64,000 bases of DNA from Desulfobacterales bacterium (GTDB taxonomy: Bacteria > Desulfobacterota > Desulfobacteria > Desulfobacterales > JAAELO01): positions 109,921-173,920 of the forward strand of contig JAAELO010000848.1 in the NCBI GenBank assembly GCA_024226555.1, written 5' to 3'. The notes under the pieces were generated by a model that worked only from the letters and a program-made list of their open reading frames with translations, ran no database searches and was not told the DNA's origin. Position 1 is the first letter of the stretch. Each line of letters starts with the position of its first letter. The position numbers and the translations under genes are program-made. This document shows positions 1 through 9,209 of this stretch, in pieces.

Positions 1-738
1 GGTAAACTAAGAAGTTTTGCATCTATAACAAATATCTGTGCTGGAATATCAATATTTTTTGCTGCTAATTTTCTTAATCCAAAAGAGATATATTTAATAT
101 CTGGTGGATTAGTTATAATTTTAGCTTTATGGGCTTTTTTTCAAAATCCTGTGGATAAGAATCTTGTTCCACAGAGAAAAGATATGATCTTAAAGAAAAA
201 GTACTGGCTTTTTTATGCTTTGACATTTATGTCCGGGGCAAGAAGGCAGATATTTATCGCTTTTGCAGTGTTTTTACTGGTTAAAAACTTCAAATACAGT
301 ATACAGGAAGTTGCACTGCTTTTTTTTCTGAACAATATTATTAATACATTTCTAAGCCCTTATATTGGTAAGTGTATTGTTCGTTTTGGAGAGAGAAAAG
401 TGTTATCTCTTGAGTATTTCAGTCTGATAATTGTATTTATTGCTTATGCCTATGTTGAGTCAAAGTTAATTGTAGCTTTTATTTATATTGCAGATCACAT
501 TTTTTTTAATTTTGCCATTGCAATCAGGACATATTTCCAAAAAATTGCTGAACCTGAAGATATTGCACCAAGTATGGCTGTTGGATTTACTATAAATCAC
601 ATTGCAGCTGTAATTTTACCAGTAATTGGAGGGGTGCTCTGGATGATAGATTATAAAATACCTTTTATTGCAGGTGCTATATTAAGTTTTGTGTCACTAA
701 TTCTTGTTCAGTTGATAAGGGTTAAATCTAAAGTTTAA
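1..738 (+). CDS. MFS transporter, C-terminal part (5' end outside window)
   Basis: The reading frame is open from the first base of the window, so this is the C-terminal part (about 245 residues) of a longer protein. A GTG at 151 is internal and should not be taken as the start. The translation is mostly hydrophobic, with about six predicted membrane segments separated by short basic loops, including an FMSGARRQIF segment. That pattern fits the second half of a major facilitator superfamily permease in the inner membrane. The substrate cannot be told. The stop at 736-738 lies just before the convergent tag gene. The membrane character is seen; the MFS assignment is inferred from topology and general resemblance. 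Confidence 0.65.
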   Translation, partial: GKLRSFASITNICAGISIFFAANFLNPKEIYLISGGLVIILALWAFFQNPVDKNLVPQRKDMILKKKYWLFYALTFMSGARRQIFIAFAVFLLVKNFKYSIQEVALLFFLNNIINTFLSPYIGKCIVRFGERKVLSLEYFSLIIVFIAYAYVESKLIVAFIYIADHIFFNFAIAIRTYFQKIAEPEDIAPSMAVGFTINHIAAVILPVIGGVLWMIDYKIPFIAGAILSFVSLILVQLIRVKSKV

Positions 739-744
739 GAATGG

Positions 745-1317
745 TTATGAAAGTTTTTTTATTTCTGAGTATCTGAAACAGCCTTTCGTGTGGTCATTTA
801 CCATACCTACTGCCTGCATAAGGGAGTAACAAATAATAGTACCAACAAATTTAAATCCTCTTTTTTTCATATCTTTGCTCATAATATCTGATATTTCGGT
901 ACTTACTGGAACATCACTCATCTTTTTCCATGGGTTTGTGATTGTTTTGTAATCAGTAAAGCTCCATAGATATTTATCAAATGACCCAAACTCTTCTTGG
1001 ATTTCAATAAATATTTTTGCATTGTTTACAGCGGCATTTACTTTTAGTTTATTTCTGATTATTCCAGGATTTTTTAAAAGTTCAGCAATTTTTTTATCAT
1101 CATATTGAGCTACCTTTTGAACATCAAAATTGTCGAAAGCTACTCTATAAGCATCTCTTTTTTTTAGAATAGTAATCCAGCTAAGTCCAGCCTGCGCACC
1201 TTCAAGAATAAGGAATTCAAAAAGTTTCTGATCATTATGTAAAGGCACTCCCCATTCATTATCGTGATAATCTTTTTCTATATCTGTTTTGATAGCCCAG
1301 TCACACCTTTTTTTCAT
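745..1317 (-). CDS. tag: DNA-3-methyladenine glycosylase I
   Basis: This is the base-excision repair enzyme that removes 3-methyladenine from alkylated DNA in the cytoplasm. The 190-residue product has the typical Tag length and opens with MKKRCDWAIK, followed by the family blocks YHDNEWGVP, LFEFLILEGAQAGLSW (with the conserved Glu of the active site) and a C-terminal GFKFVGTIICYSLMQAVGMVNDH region. The frame extends upstream to 1347, but that extension runs through a terminator hairpin, whereas the ATG at 1315-1317 is preceded by a strong GGAGG about 5 nt away, so the shorter start is preferred. It lies downstream of the Bax inhibitor-1 gene on the same strand but is separated from it by that terminator, so it probably has its own transcript or relies on read-through. 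Confidence 0.93.
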   Translation of the reverse strand: MKKRCDWAIKTDIEKDYHDNEWGVPLHNDQKLFEFLILEGAQAGLSWITILKKRDAYRVAFDNFDVQKVAQYDDKKIAELLKNPGIIRNKLKVNAAVNNAKIFIEIQEEFGSFDKYLWSFTDYKTITNPWKKMSDVPVSTEISDIMSKDMKKRGFKFVGTIICYSLMQAVGMVNDHTKGCFRYSEIKKLS

Positions 1318-1324
1318 AGATCCT

Positions 1325-1360
1325 CCAAAATAAAAAAGCCACACCATTTTGGTGTGGCTT
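1325..1360 (-). terminator. Rho-independent terminator of the Bax inhibitor-1 gene
   Basis: On the minus strand a perfect 10-bp stem (AAGCCACACC / GGTGTGGCTT) with a 5-nt loop is followed by a T-rich tract (TTTTTTATTTT). It lies 26 bp past the stop of the 1386-2078 gene and just before the tag ribosome-binding site, so it separates the two transcription units. Confidence 0.85.
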
Positions 1361-1385
1361 ATATAATAAAATCCATATTCCTTGT

Positions 1386-2078
1386 TTAATCACGACCGCC
1401 AAAGATATGTAGAAGCATGATGAACATGTTAAGGAAATCAAGGTATAGTGAAAGAGCTCCCATAATAGCCCCTTTTCTCACAGTTCCTGACTCAAGATCA
1501 GCAGGTTGTGACATAGCCATATGCTTTATTTTCTGTGTATCATAAGCAGTAAGCCCAACAAAAATGATAACTCCAACATAGCTGATTATCATTTGAAGAC
1601 CAGAACTTCTTAAAAATAAATTAACTAAAGTTGCTATGATTATACCAATAAGACCCATCATCATGAATTGGCCCATACCAGTAAGATCTTTTTTGGTAAC
1701 CATTCCATAAACACTGCTTGCAGCAAAAGTAGCTGAGCAAATAAAGAAAGTTGTTGCAATGGAATTTGAAGTATAAGCTATAAAAATCCAAGAAAGTGTT
1801 AAACCATTTAATGCGGCATATGCAAGAAAAAGTGCTGTTGCAGTGGTCGCTTGTAACTTATGAACACGTGCAGATAAAAACCAAACCATTCCAATTGTAA
1901 GAATAGCTAAAGGCCAGAACATTTTTTGTACAGTCATTAATATGTTTAAATTTGTACTTACCAGATATGCAATACCACCGGTTAGAGCAAGTCCTATAGC
2001 CATCCAGTTGTATACACTCCTGATAAAAGCGTTAACTCTTATCTGAGCTTGTGTTTGTTGTAAAGGTGCTGTTTGCAT
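1386..2078 (-). CDS. Bax inhibitor-1 / YccA family membrane protein
   Basis: This 230-residue protein has seven predicted membrane helices, as in the Bax inhibitor-1 (TMBIM/YccA) family. Family features include the IRVNAFIRSVYNWMAIGLAL start after a short Gln/Thr-rich N-terminus, and the C-terminal acidic block VGLTAYDTQKIK followed by LSLYLDFLNMFIMLL. Members act in the inner membrane; E. coli YccA modulates FtsH protease, and other members are pH-dependent calcium leak channels. The role in this organism is not known. The ATG at 2076-2078 is preceded by AGGAGAC. It is transcribed as a single gene ending at a clear hairpin terminator. Confidence 0.9.
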   Translation of the reverse strand: MQTAPLQQTQAQIRVNAFIRSVYNWMAIGLALTGGIAYLVSTNLNILMTVQKMFWPLAILTIGMVWFLSARVHKLQATTATALFLAYAALNGLTLSWIFIAYTSNSIATTFFICSATFAASSVYGMVTKKDLTGMGQFMMMGLIGIIIATLVNLFLRSSGLQMIISYVGVIIFVGLTAYDTQKIKHMAMSQPADLESGTVRKGAIMGALSLYLDFLNMFIMLLHIFGGRD

Positions 2079-2338
2079 TTGTTGTCTCCTGTTAATATTA
2101 TAAAATTTTCTTTTTCAGATCTAAATATAAAACCTTTACAGTAACTTTCAAGTAAAAGTTTGAATAAAGACATTCTATAATAATTTGGTATAAAGTAAAG
2201 ATGAAAAAAAACACATCTCATCATATTTGCATTTTTAATCTATCCCTGATATTTTGATCGATCTTTACAAGATTAATATGTGGTATTTGGAAAGCACATA
2301 AAAAACACAATTTTTTAATAAAAGACGTTATTTAAGAC

Positions 2339-2611
2339 ATGAGATACGATAAAATATATAATGAATTAAAAGAGATTGCTGAAAAACTTAAGATTACAGT
2401 TTCTGAACAAAATTTCAGACCCACAGGAATCAAAGTTCAAAGTGGACTTTGTAATATTAGGGGTGAAGATTTTTATATTATGGACAAACATAAGAAAATA
2501 AGGGAAAAAACAGAACTTCTTGCACAATGTCTACTTAATTTTCCTCTGGATGATATGTATATAATCCCGGCAATCAGGGATTATTTTGATAAATTCAAAA
2601 AAACAATTTAA
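2339..2611 (+). CDS. Conserved small protein upstream of xseA, function unknown
   Basis: I do not recognise this 90-residue protein. It is charged, lacks a signal peptide or membrane segment, and alternates predicted helix with a short strand region (RPTGIKVQSGLCNIRGEDFYIMD) that could be a small alpha/beta fold. It lies 9 bp upstream of xseA on the same strand, so it is probably the first gene of the xseA-xseB-ispA-dxs-tlyA operon. Codon use matches its neighbours. The coding call rests on length, lack of competing frames and tight spacing to xseA. Confidence 0.7.
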   Translation: MRYDKIYNELKEIAEKLKITVSEQNFRPTGIKVQSGLCNIRGEDFYIMDKHKKIREKTELLAQCLLNFPLDDMYIIPAIRDYFDKFKKTI

Positions 2612-2620
2612 TGATAATTT

Positions 2621-3949
2621 ATGATCTCTAATAAAAAAATATTAACTGTCTCTGATCTGAACCGGGAGATAAAATATCTTTTAGAGGATAATTTCCCTTT
2701 TATCTGGGTAACAGGAGAGATATCTAATTTTAGCAAACCAACATCAGGACACTTCTATTTTACCCTTAAGGATAGCAGGTCCATGGTTAGCTCTGTTATG
2801 TTCAGGGGACAAAACAGAAATCTGAAATTCTTACCTGAAAATGGAATGAGTGTTACAGGTTTTGGAAGGGTCTCTCTTTATGAACCAAGAGGTGCATATC
2901 AGATTATTTTTGAGTATCTTGAACCAAAAGGCATTGGTTCACTTCAGGTAGCTTTTGAACAACTCAAAATTAAACTCGAAGAGGAAGGCTTTTTTAAAAA
3001 AGAGTTTAAAAAAAAACTACCCTCTCTTCCAAAAAGAGTTGCAATCATAACATCTCCAACGGGTTCTGTTGTCCATGATCTGATAAACATAATTTCAAGA
3101 AGATTTTTCAATGTCGGGATAGATATTTTAAAAGTTAAGGTTCAAGGAGATGATGCTGTCCCTGAAATTGTAAAAGCTATTAAGTTTGCAGATTTAACAA
3201 AACCAGATGCAATTATTATTGCAAGGGGAGGAGGATCTATAGAAGATCTCGCTCCTTTCAATTCTGAAAAAATAGCGAGAGTTGTTTTTGATGCTAAAAC
3301 ACCTGTGATTTCGGCAATTGGTCATGAGACCGATTTTACAATACTTGATTTTGTAGCAGATTTAAGGGCAGAAACTCCTTCAGCAGCAGCAGAGTTACTT
3401 TTCCCGGAGAAAGATCAACTTATTTCTGAAATCAGAGGTTTAAAATCAAGACTTACACTTTCTATGGATAAAATCTTATCTGGTAAAAAAACAGAGTCAG
3501 AAAAACTGATTAAACGTTTAAAAAGCCCAGGTAGAAGAGTTTCTGATCAAAGGTTAAGGCTTGATGATCTCTCAATTCGAATAGTTAGAAACTGTACAAA
3601 AAAAGTTCAAAGACAAAAAGAGACTCTGTTAAATATAATAAAACAGCTCTATCGAAATAATCCTTCTAATTATATTGAAAAAGAGGGGGATCGACTTAAA
3701 TTATCAAAAAAAAGGATTACAATAGGTTTTGATAATATTTTAAAAGAGAAAAAATCTGATCTTTCTAAACTTTTAGCAAGGCTTGAAAATTTAAATCCAC
3801 TTTCGGTTCTTGAAAGGGGTTATAGTATTACAAGAACAGTTCCTGGAAAAAAAGTTATAGGATCAATTGGAAATATTACCGAAGGACAAAATGTTGAAGT
3901 TCTTGTTTCAGATGGAACTTTAAATTGTAAAGTGGAAGGAAAAAAATAG
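2621..3949 (+). CDS. xseA: Exodeoxyribonuclease VII large subunit
   Basis: This is the catalytic subunit of ExoVII, which degrades single-stranded DNA from both ends to short oligonucleotides in complex with several small XseB subunits. The 442-residue length is normal. An N-terminal OB-fold (about residues 5-100, with FPFIWVTGEISNF and SGHFYFTLKD) is followed by the nuclease domain with ITSPTGSVVHDL, ARGGGSIEDLAPFN and SAIGHETDFTILDFVAD, then a long charged coiled-coil region and a short C-terminal segment with LERGYSI. Its stop abuts the xseB start with no gap, which indicates co-translation of the two subunits. Confidence 0.97.
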   Translation: MISNKKILTVSDLNREIKYLLEDNFPFIWVTGEISNFSKPTSGHFYFTLKDSRSMVSSVMFRGQNRNLKFLPENGMSVTGFGRVSLYEPRGAYQIIFEYLEPKGIGSLQVAFEQLKIKLEEEGFFKKEFKKKLPSLPKRVAIITSPTGSVVHDLINIISRRFFNVGIDILKVKVQGDDAVPEIVKAIKFADLTKPDAIIIARGGGSIEDLAPFNSEKIARVVFDAKTPVISAIGHETDFTILDFVADLRAETPSAAAELLFPEKDQLISEIRGLKSRLTLSMDKILSGKKTESEKLIKRLKSPGRRVSDQRLRLDDLSIRIVRNCTKKVQRQKETLLNIIKQLYRNNPSNYIEKEGDRLKLSKKRITIGFDNILKEKKSDLSKLLARLENLNPLSVLERGYSITRTVPGKKVIGSIGNITEGQNVEVLVSDGTLNCKVEGKK

Positions 3950-4174
3950 ATGGCAAAAAAATCCTTTGAACAATCACTGTCACAGCTTGAGAAAATAGTT
4001 AATGATCTTGAGGAGGGAAATCTTCCTTTGGAAAAAGCTTTAAAAAAATTCGAAGAGGGTATAAAAACATCAGAATATTGTTCAGAAATTCTGAATGAAA
4101 CTGAGAGAAGAATATCCATTCTTTTGAATAAGGATGGTGATGAGGAAAGAGAGCCTTTTCAGCCCGAAGAATAA
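3950..4174 (+). CDS. xseB: Exodeoxyribonuclease VII small subunit
   Basis: This 74-residue protein is the small subunit that wraps around the coiled-coil arms of XseA. The diagnostic sequence is SFEQSLSQLEKIVNDLEEG followed by LPLEKALKKFEEGIK, a two-helix arrangement found in all XseB proteins. It begins at the base after the xseA stop codon and is followed by a short inverted repeat before ispA. Length, sequence and position agree. Confidence 0.95.
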   Translation: MAKKSFEQSLSQLEKIVNDLEEGNLPLEKALKKFEEGIKTSEYCSEILNETERRISILLNKDGDEEREPFQPEE

Positions 4175-4179
4175 CTAAA

Positions 4180-4231
4180 GGTAACCTCTATTAATTATAT
4201 ATTTCTGAAAAGAGAAGTTCTTAGAGGTTCC
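4180..4231. repeat. Short inverted repeat, fragment of the GGGAACC repeat family
   Basis: A 52-bp segment between xseB and ispA carries ends GGTAACCTCTA and TTAGAGGTTCC in inverted orientation with an unrelated AT-rich centre. The ends match those of the longer repeats elsewhere in the window, so it is probably an internally deleted copy. It lies inside an operon, so it must tolerate read-through and may form a hairpin in the mRNA before ispA. Confidence 0.7.
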
Positions 4232-4247
4232 TTAGACTGGACTTATT

Positions 4248-5129
4248 ATGTTTGATTTAAAATCGTATCTGAATAAAAAAAGAGAGATAATTGATACAAA
4301 ACTTTCATCTTATATTGAAGGTGACAAGCTTTTAAAAAATGCCATGCATTATTCTTTAATGGCAGGGGGAAAAAGATTAAGACCCATCCTTTGTTTTGCC
4401 GGAGCAGAAGTTGTAGGTGGAGATGCTAAAGATTGCCTTGAATTTGCCTCAGCTTTAGAGATGATACATACTTACTCATTAATACATGATGATCTGCCTG
4501 AGATGGATAATGATAAACTCAGAAGGGGTAAAGCAACTTGTCATATCGCTTTTGACCATGGAACAGCTCTTCTTGCCGGTGATGGACTTTTAACTTTAGC
4601 ATTTGAGGTTATGTCTGATTCTCCAAATATTAATGAGAAAAATGCTGTTAAATATTTGAAAATAAGCTCACTCATTTCAAAAGCAGCGGGTTTTAATGGA
4701 ATGATTGAGGGACAGATTCTTGATGTTGAAAGTGAAGGAAAAATCCTTTCTCTTGACGAGCTTGAAAAAATACATGTTTTGAAAACCGGAGAGATGATTT
4801 GTGCATCTGTTTTATCCGGTGCCATTATGGGTGAAGCAACAAATAAAGAGTTAGAAGATCTTAAAGTTTATGCACAGAAAATCGGCCTTGCTTTTCAGGT
4901 TAGGGATGATATCTTAAATGTTGTAGGGAATCCTGAATTGATGGGTAAAGCAGTTGGTACGGACGCTGCTCTTAATAAAGCAACTTATCCTGCGATAATG
5001 GGCCTTGAAGAATCAAAAAAATTTGCAGGAGATCTGATATGTGATGCTCTTACAGCAATTGAGTCTTTTGATGATAAAGCAGCACCACTTAGAGCTATTG
5101 CAAATTATATTTTAGACAGAAAGAGATAA
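4248..5129 (+). CDS. ispA: Polyprenyl (farnesyl/geranyl) diphosphate synthase
   Basis: This enzyme condenses isopentenyl diphosphate with allylic diphosphates to make C10-C15 or longer isoprenoid precursors. The 293 residues match short-chain IspA-type synthases: LMAGGKRLRPILCFA, the first Asp-rich motif in HDDLPEMDND followed by LRRGKATCH, and the second Asp-rich site in FQVRDDILNV. It lies next to dxs, so both ends of the isoprenoid route are encoded together. The ribosome-binding site is weak, possibly because the short inverted repeat lies immediately upstream. Exact chain length cannot be decided by eye. Confidence 0.93.
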   Translation: MFDLKSYLNKKREIIDTKLSSYIEGDKLLKNAMHYSLMAGGKRLRPILCFAGAEVVGGDAKDCLEFASALEMIHTYSLIHDDLPEMDNDKLRRGKATCHIAFDHGTALLAGDGLLTLAFEVMSDSPNINEKNAVKYLKISSLISKAAGFNGMIEGQILDVESEGKILSLDELEKIHVLKTGEMICASVLSGAIMGEATNKELEDLKVYAQKIGLAFQVRDDILNVVGNPELMGKAVGTDAALNKATYPAIMGLEESKKFAGDLICDALTAIESFDDKAAPLRAIANYILDRKR

Positions 5130-5147
5130 TACAATAAGGAATATGTT

Positions 5148-7016
5148 TTGAGCCTTTTAGAAAAAATAAATAAGCCGTCCGATATAAAGAAAATTTCAAG
5201 GGAAGAACTTCCTGAGCTATCATCAGAAATACGAGGTAGAATAATAGATGTGGTCTCCAAAAATGGAGGGCACCTTGGGTCAAGTTTAGGTGTTGTTGAC
5301 CTTACCATTGCACTCTTTTATGTTTTTGATCTGGAAAATGATAAAATTGTATGGGATGTGGGCCATCAGTCTTATGCCCATAAAATTCTTTCAGGCCGCA
5401 ATGATAAATTTGATACATTACGCACAAAGGGTGGCTTATCTGGTTTTCCCAAGATCAGTGAAAGTAAATATGATGCATTTACAACAGGTCACAGTAGTAC
5501 ATCTGTTTCTGCAGGATCTGGCATGTCCTGCGGTAAAAGAATTAGAAATGAAAATAGTAAAGTAATATCTGTAATTGGTGATGGTTCTCTTACAGGAGGT
5601 ATTGCTTACGAAGGTTTAAATTATGTAGGGGGGGCAGGTCTCGACCACATAACAATTTTAAATGATAATGATATGTCTATTTCCCAAAATGTTGGGGCTA
5701 TATCATCATTCTTAAGTCGTAAACTATCTGCTAATTATCTTCAAACCCTGAAATCTCAATTTGGTGAATTTTTAAAATCTATTCCAGGAATTGGAGAGGA
5801 TATATATCACTTTGCTAAAAGATCAGAAGGTTCATTTAAAACATTTGTAACACCTGGAATGCTTTTTGAAGCTTTTAATCTTGATTACTTTGGCCCAATC
5901 GACGGACATAATCTTGATCATCTAATAGATATTTTAAACAATATTAAGGAACTTAATGAACCTGTACTTTTGCATATAACAACGGTTAAAGGTAAAGGCT
6001 ATATTCATGCTGAGAAAAATCCTACAAATTTCCATGGTATCGGACCATTTGATATAAAAAGTGGAGATCCAATTAAAAATGGTGAAAAAAAAGAATCATA
6101 CACGAGTATTTTTGGAAAAGCCATTGTTGAAATTGCAAAAAAAGATGAAAAAGTTGTGGCAATAACAGCTGCTATGCCTGAAGGAACAGGTCTTTTACCT
6201 TTTGCTGAAAAATTCCCTGATCGTTTCTTTGATGTTGGAATTGCAGAACAGCATGCTGTAACATTTGCAGCAGGACTTGCAACTGAAGGTATTAAACCTG
6301 TTGTTGCAATCTACTCAACATTTCTTCAAAGAGCATATGATCAGATTTTACATGATGTGGCGATTGAGTCATTACCTGTGGTTTTTGCCATAGACAGGGG
6401 CGGAATAGTTGGTGAAGATGGACCAACACACCATGGTCTTTTTGACTTTTCTTATCTGAGAAATATTCCAGGCTTGACTATAATGACGCCTAAAGATGCT
6501 GATGAACTTAAGGATATGCTAGAATTTTCCATCTCACATAATGGACCTGTTGCCCTTAGATATCCAAGGGGTGAAGTTGCGAACATTAAATCTGAAAACC
6601 CTTCGAAAATAGCCATGGGTAAAGGTGAAATAGTAAGACAAGGTAGTGATATTCTTTTAATAGCAGCAGGAAGAACCGTTTCTGAATGTATGATTGCATA
6701 TGATATTTTAAAGGAAAAAGGTGTTAGTGCAACCCTTTTTAATGCTCGTTTTATTAAACCACTTGATATTGAAAAAATTGCAGAACTTGTTAAAAACACT
6801 GAAAATGTCATAACCGTGGAAGAACAGGTGATTGCAGGCGGTCTTGGAAGCGCAGTACTTGAAGGGTTAAATGACAAAAAGATTAATAGTTTCAATCTCG
6901 AGAGAATTGGAATTAAAGACACATTTGTTAAACATGGTGCGGCAAATGAGCTTAGAAAAGAATATGGAATTGATGCAGAAGCGATTGTTGCAAAAGCACT
7001 TGAGATGACCTCATAA
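5148..7016 (+). CDS. dxs: 1-deoxy-D-xylulose-5-phosphate synthase
   Basis: This thiamine-diphosphate enzyme joins pyruvate and glyceraldehyde 3-phosphate in the first step of the MEP isoprenoid pathway. The 622-residue length is typical. Landmarks are WDVGHQSYAHKIL, the TPP/Mg motif GDGSLTGGIAYEGLN, the central VGIAEQHAVTFAAGLA, and DRGGIVGEDGPTHHG. I use the TTG at 5148 as start because it follows AAGGA by 7 nt; the nearby ATG at 5143 runs into a stop after two codons. It lies 18 bp after ispA and ends one base before the tlyA start. Confidence 0.97.
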   Translation: MSLLEKINKPSDIKKISREELPELSSEIRGRIIDVVSKNGGHLGSSLGVVDLTIALFYVFDLENDKIVWDVGHQSYAHKILSGRNDKFDTLRTKGGLSGFPKISESKYDAFTTGHSSTSVSAGSGMSCGKRIRNENSKVISVIGDGSLTGGIAYEGLNYVGGAGLDHITILNDNDMSISQNVGAISSFLSRKLSANYLQTLKSQFGEFLKSIPGIGEDIYHFAKRSEGSFKTFVTPGMLFEAFNLDYFGPIDGHNLDHLIDILNNIKELNEPVLLHITTVKGKGYIHAEKNPTNFHGIGPFDIKSGDPIKNGEKKESYTSIFGKAIVEIAKKDEKVVAITAAMPEGTGLLPFAEKFPDRFFDVGIAEQHAVTFAAGLATEGIKPVVAIYSTFLQRAYDQILHDVAIESLPVVFAIDRGGIVGEDGPTHHGLFDFSYLRNIPGLTIMTPKDADELKDMLEFSISHNGPVALRYPRGEVANIKSENPSKIAMGKGEIVRQGSDILLIAAGRTVSECMIAYDILKEKGVSATLFNARFIKPLDIEKIAELVKNTENVITVEEQVIAGGLGSAVLEGLNDKKINSFNLERIGIKDTFVKHGAANELRKEYGIDAEAIVAKALEMTS

Positions 7017-7017
7017 C

Positions 7018-7749
7018 ATGGCTAAAGAACGTCTTGATAAAATAGTCCTTGATCTGGGTTTATTTGATGACCTGAAAAAAGCCCAGGCTGTAATTATGTC
7101 TGGAAAGGTTCTTGTTAATGGAGAGCCTTGCGATAAACCTGGAACAAAAATTTCTATAGATTCTGTGATCAACCTTAAGGATAAACCGATACCCTATGTT
7201 AGTCGCGGTGCTTTAAAGCTTGAAAAAGCAATAGAATTTTTTAAAGTAAAACCTGAAGATATGATTTGTCTTGATATTGGTTCATCCACAGGTGGCTTTA
7301 CTGATTGCTTACTTCAAAAAGGAGCCGAAAAGGTTTATGCAGTTGATGTTGGATATGGTCAACTGGATTGGAAGCTAAGGCAGGATAAACGTGTAATAAC
7401 AATGGAGCGTACGAACATCAGGCACCTTGAAAAAGATGCTATAGAAGATAAAGTTGATCTTGTAGTTATTGATACCTCATTCATATCACTTAAAACTGTA
7501 ATACCAGCAGCTCTTAAATTTATGAAGGAAAAAAGCAAAATTCTTGCTTTAATAAAACCTCAGTTCGAAGTAGCAAAAGGCCAGGTTGGAAAAGGCGGAA
7601 TTGTTAATGATCATGATCTTCATAGAGAAGTTAAAACAAAACTTACGAATTTCTTTGAAAATATGGGCCTTATTGCAAATGGTATTACAGATTCTCCAAT
7701 TCTCGGAACAAAAGGTAATAAAGAGTTTATTATCTATTTAGAAAGATAA
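7018..7749 (+). CDS. tlyA: TlyA-family rRNA 2'-O-methyltransferase
   Basis: The 243-residue protein has an N-terminal S4 RNA-binding domain (about residues 3-62, ERLDKIVLDLGLFDDLKKAQ and GKVLVNGEPCDKPG) and an FtsJ-type SAM-dependent methyltransferase domain with LDIGSSTGGFTDCLLQKGA, the YAVDVGYGQLDWKLR block and IKPQFEVAKGQVGKGG. TlyA proteins methylate cytidines in 16S and/or 23S rRNA; mycobacterial TlyA also affects capreomycin sensitivity. It is the last gene of the xseA-xseB-ispA-dxs operon, a common order in bacteria, and is followed by a long repeat copy. Confidence 0.93.
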   Translation: MAKERLDKIVLDLGLFDDLKKAQAVIMSGKVLVNGEPCDKPGTKISIDSVINLKDKPIPYVSRGALKLEKAIEFFKVKPEDMICLDIGSSTGGFTDCLLQKGAEKVYAVDVGYGQLDWKLRQDKRVITMERTNIRHLEKDAIEDKVDLVVIDTSFISLKTVIPAALKFMKEKSKILALIKPQFEVAKGQVGKGGIVNDHDLHREVKTKLTNFFENMGLIANGITDSPILGTKGNKEFIIYLER

Positions 7750-7754
7750 CTTAA

Positions 7755-7944
7755 GGGATCTCTAATAATTTGGAATTTTGGATGAAATACAGATTATAAA
7801 AGCTTTAGTTTTATAAAAAATAACGAGTCGATTTTATTAGAGGTTCCCTACAGTTCTTTTTTGAAAATATACTCCGTTGTTTTTTTTTACGTATTATAAA
7901 ACAACTTAAGTATTTCGCCAAAAGGTCAGTTAATAGAGATTACC
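7755..7944 (+). repeat. GGGAACC-family palindromic repeat, long subtype (about 190 bp)
   Basis: The left end GGGATCTCTAATAATT and right end AGTTAATAGAGATTACC match the window-wide family, and the interior shares the GAAATACA and AATAACGAGTCGATTTTA blocks. It is longer than the 130-bp copies because it contains a nested palindrome at 7794-7816 (TTATAAAAGC...GTTTTATAA) and extra sequence. It fills most of the tlyA-dinB gap. Confidence 0.85.
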
Positions 7945-7991
7945 TTAAATCTTTGAATAATAAAAGGTAGAATTAAAAAATTCTATTTGAT

Positions 7992-9119
7992 ATGCGAAGT
8001 AGAAAAATAATTCATGTCGATATGGATGCTTTCTATGCATCTGTTGAACAGAGAGATAATCCTCATTTAAGGGGAAAACCAGTTATTGTTGGTGGCGACC
8101 CAAACTCAAGGGGAGTTGTCTCAACCTGTTCCTACGAAGCAAGAAAATTTGGAGTAAAATCAGCAATGGCATGTTCCACAGCCTTTCGGCTTTGTCCCAT
8201 GGGGATTTTTGTAAAGCCAAGATTTGAGGCGTACCAGGAAGCTTCCTCAACAGTAATGAATATTTTCTATGAATACACAGATATTATTGAACCCTTATCA
8301 CTTGATGAAGCATTTTTAGATGTTACTGAAAATAAAAAAAATATTGTTTCAGCCACTGTAATTGCAAAAGAGATTTTGCAAAGAATAAAGCATGAAACGA
8401 AATTAACTGCTTCAGCCGGGGTTTCTTATAATAAATTTATAGCAAAAGTTGCATCTGATTATAAAAAACCAAATGGTATCACTGTTGTGACGCCAGAAAA
8501 TGCGGACTATTTTATAGAAAATCTTAATATTAGAAAATTTTATGGGGTTGGTAAAGTCACTGAAAAGAAAATGCACAGTTACGGAATAAAAACCGGTAAA
8601 GATCTAAAACAGTTTGATAGAGATAAATTGGTATCTGTTTTTGGTAAATCCGGTAGTTATTACTATGATTGTGCAAATGGAATAGATTCAAGACCCGTCG
8701 GAAGAAGGGGATCAAGAAAATCTTACGGAAAAGAAACTACCTTAAAAGAAGATATTGATGATAAAAAACTTATGATAGAAATTCTTGAAGGTATTGCAGA
8801 AAGGTTAGAACCACAACTTCAGAAAAAAAGTGATAAAGGGCATACTGTAACACTTAAGGTAAAATATTTCGATTTTCAGCAAGTAACGAGAAGTATAACA
8901 CTTCCCTATCCTGTTGATAGTTCCGAAATTATTATGAAGCATGTAAAACCGTTACTTGAAAACACAGAAGCAGGAGAAGTAAAAGTACGGCTTTTAGGTA
9001 TATCTGTTTCAAATTTCATTAATAAAGCAGAGATAATTAAAAGACACATACAATTGTTAATCCCTTTTCCTGATTATTGCCATGTAACTTTCAATGCGGA
9101 AACAGTTGAAAAGTTATAG
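7992..9119 (+). CDS. dinB: DNA polymerase IV (Y family, error-prone)
   Basis: This is a translesion polymerase. The N-terminus HVDMDAFYASVEQRDNP carries the first catalytic Asp, YEARKFGVKSAM is the finger region, and SLDEAFLDVT carries the second acidic pair. ASAGVSYNKFIAKVASDYKKPNG and the HhH segment KFYGVGKVTEKKM follow, then the little-finger domain to residue about 360. The stop TAG is formed at the exact boundary with a repeat (TA followed by GGGAACC), and about 15 residues follow the expected C-terminal beta-clamp-like QLLIPF, so the tail may have been remodelled by the repeat. The ribosome-binding site is weak. Confidence 0.95.
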   Translation: MRSRKIIHVDMDAFYASVEQRDNPHLRGKPVIVGGDPNSRGVVSTCSYEARKFGVKSAMACSTAFRLCPMGIFVKPRFEAYQEASSTVMNIFYEYTDIIEPLSLDEAFLDVTENKKNIVSATVIAKEILQRIKHETKLTASAGVSYNKFIAKVASDYKKPNGITVVTPENADYFIENLNIRKFYGVGKVTEKKMHSYGIKTGKDLKQFDRDKLVSVFGKSGSYYYDCANGIDSRPVGRRGSRKSYGKETTLKEDIDDKKLMIEILEGIAERLEPQLQKKSDKGHTVTLKVKYFDFQQVTRSITLPYPVDSSEIIMKHVKPLLENTEAGEVKVRLLGISVSNFINKAEIIKRHIQLLIPFPDYCHVTFNAETVEKL

Positions 9120-9209
9120 GGAACCTCTAATGAATAACGCTCTATATTATTCGAGAAAAATAAATGTTAATCACTCTTTTTAATTTCATAGTTTTATACG
9201 GTTATTTAA
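9119..9209 (+). repeat. Partial GGGAACC-family repeat next to a full inverted copy
   Basis: The segment begins GGGAACCTCTAATGAATAACG, a clear left end of the family, but the rest diverges and no matching right end is seen before the full reverse-orientation copy begins at 9210. It appears to be a decayed copy or the residue of a second insertion. Confidence 0.55.

Noticed and set aside
1318..1347. Upstream start of tag at 1347
   Set aside because: The added ten codons lie over a strong terminator hairpin, while the ATG at 1317 has a GGAGG at proper distance.
2039..2224. Minus-strand frame upstream of the Bax inhibitor-1 gene
   Set aside because: It overlaps the start of the real gene in another frame and has no supporting signal.
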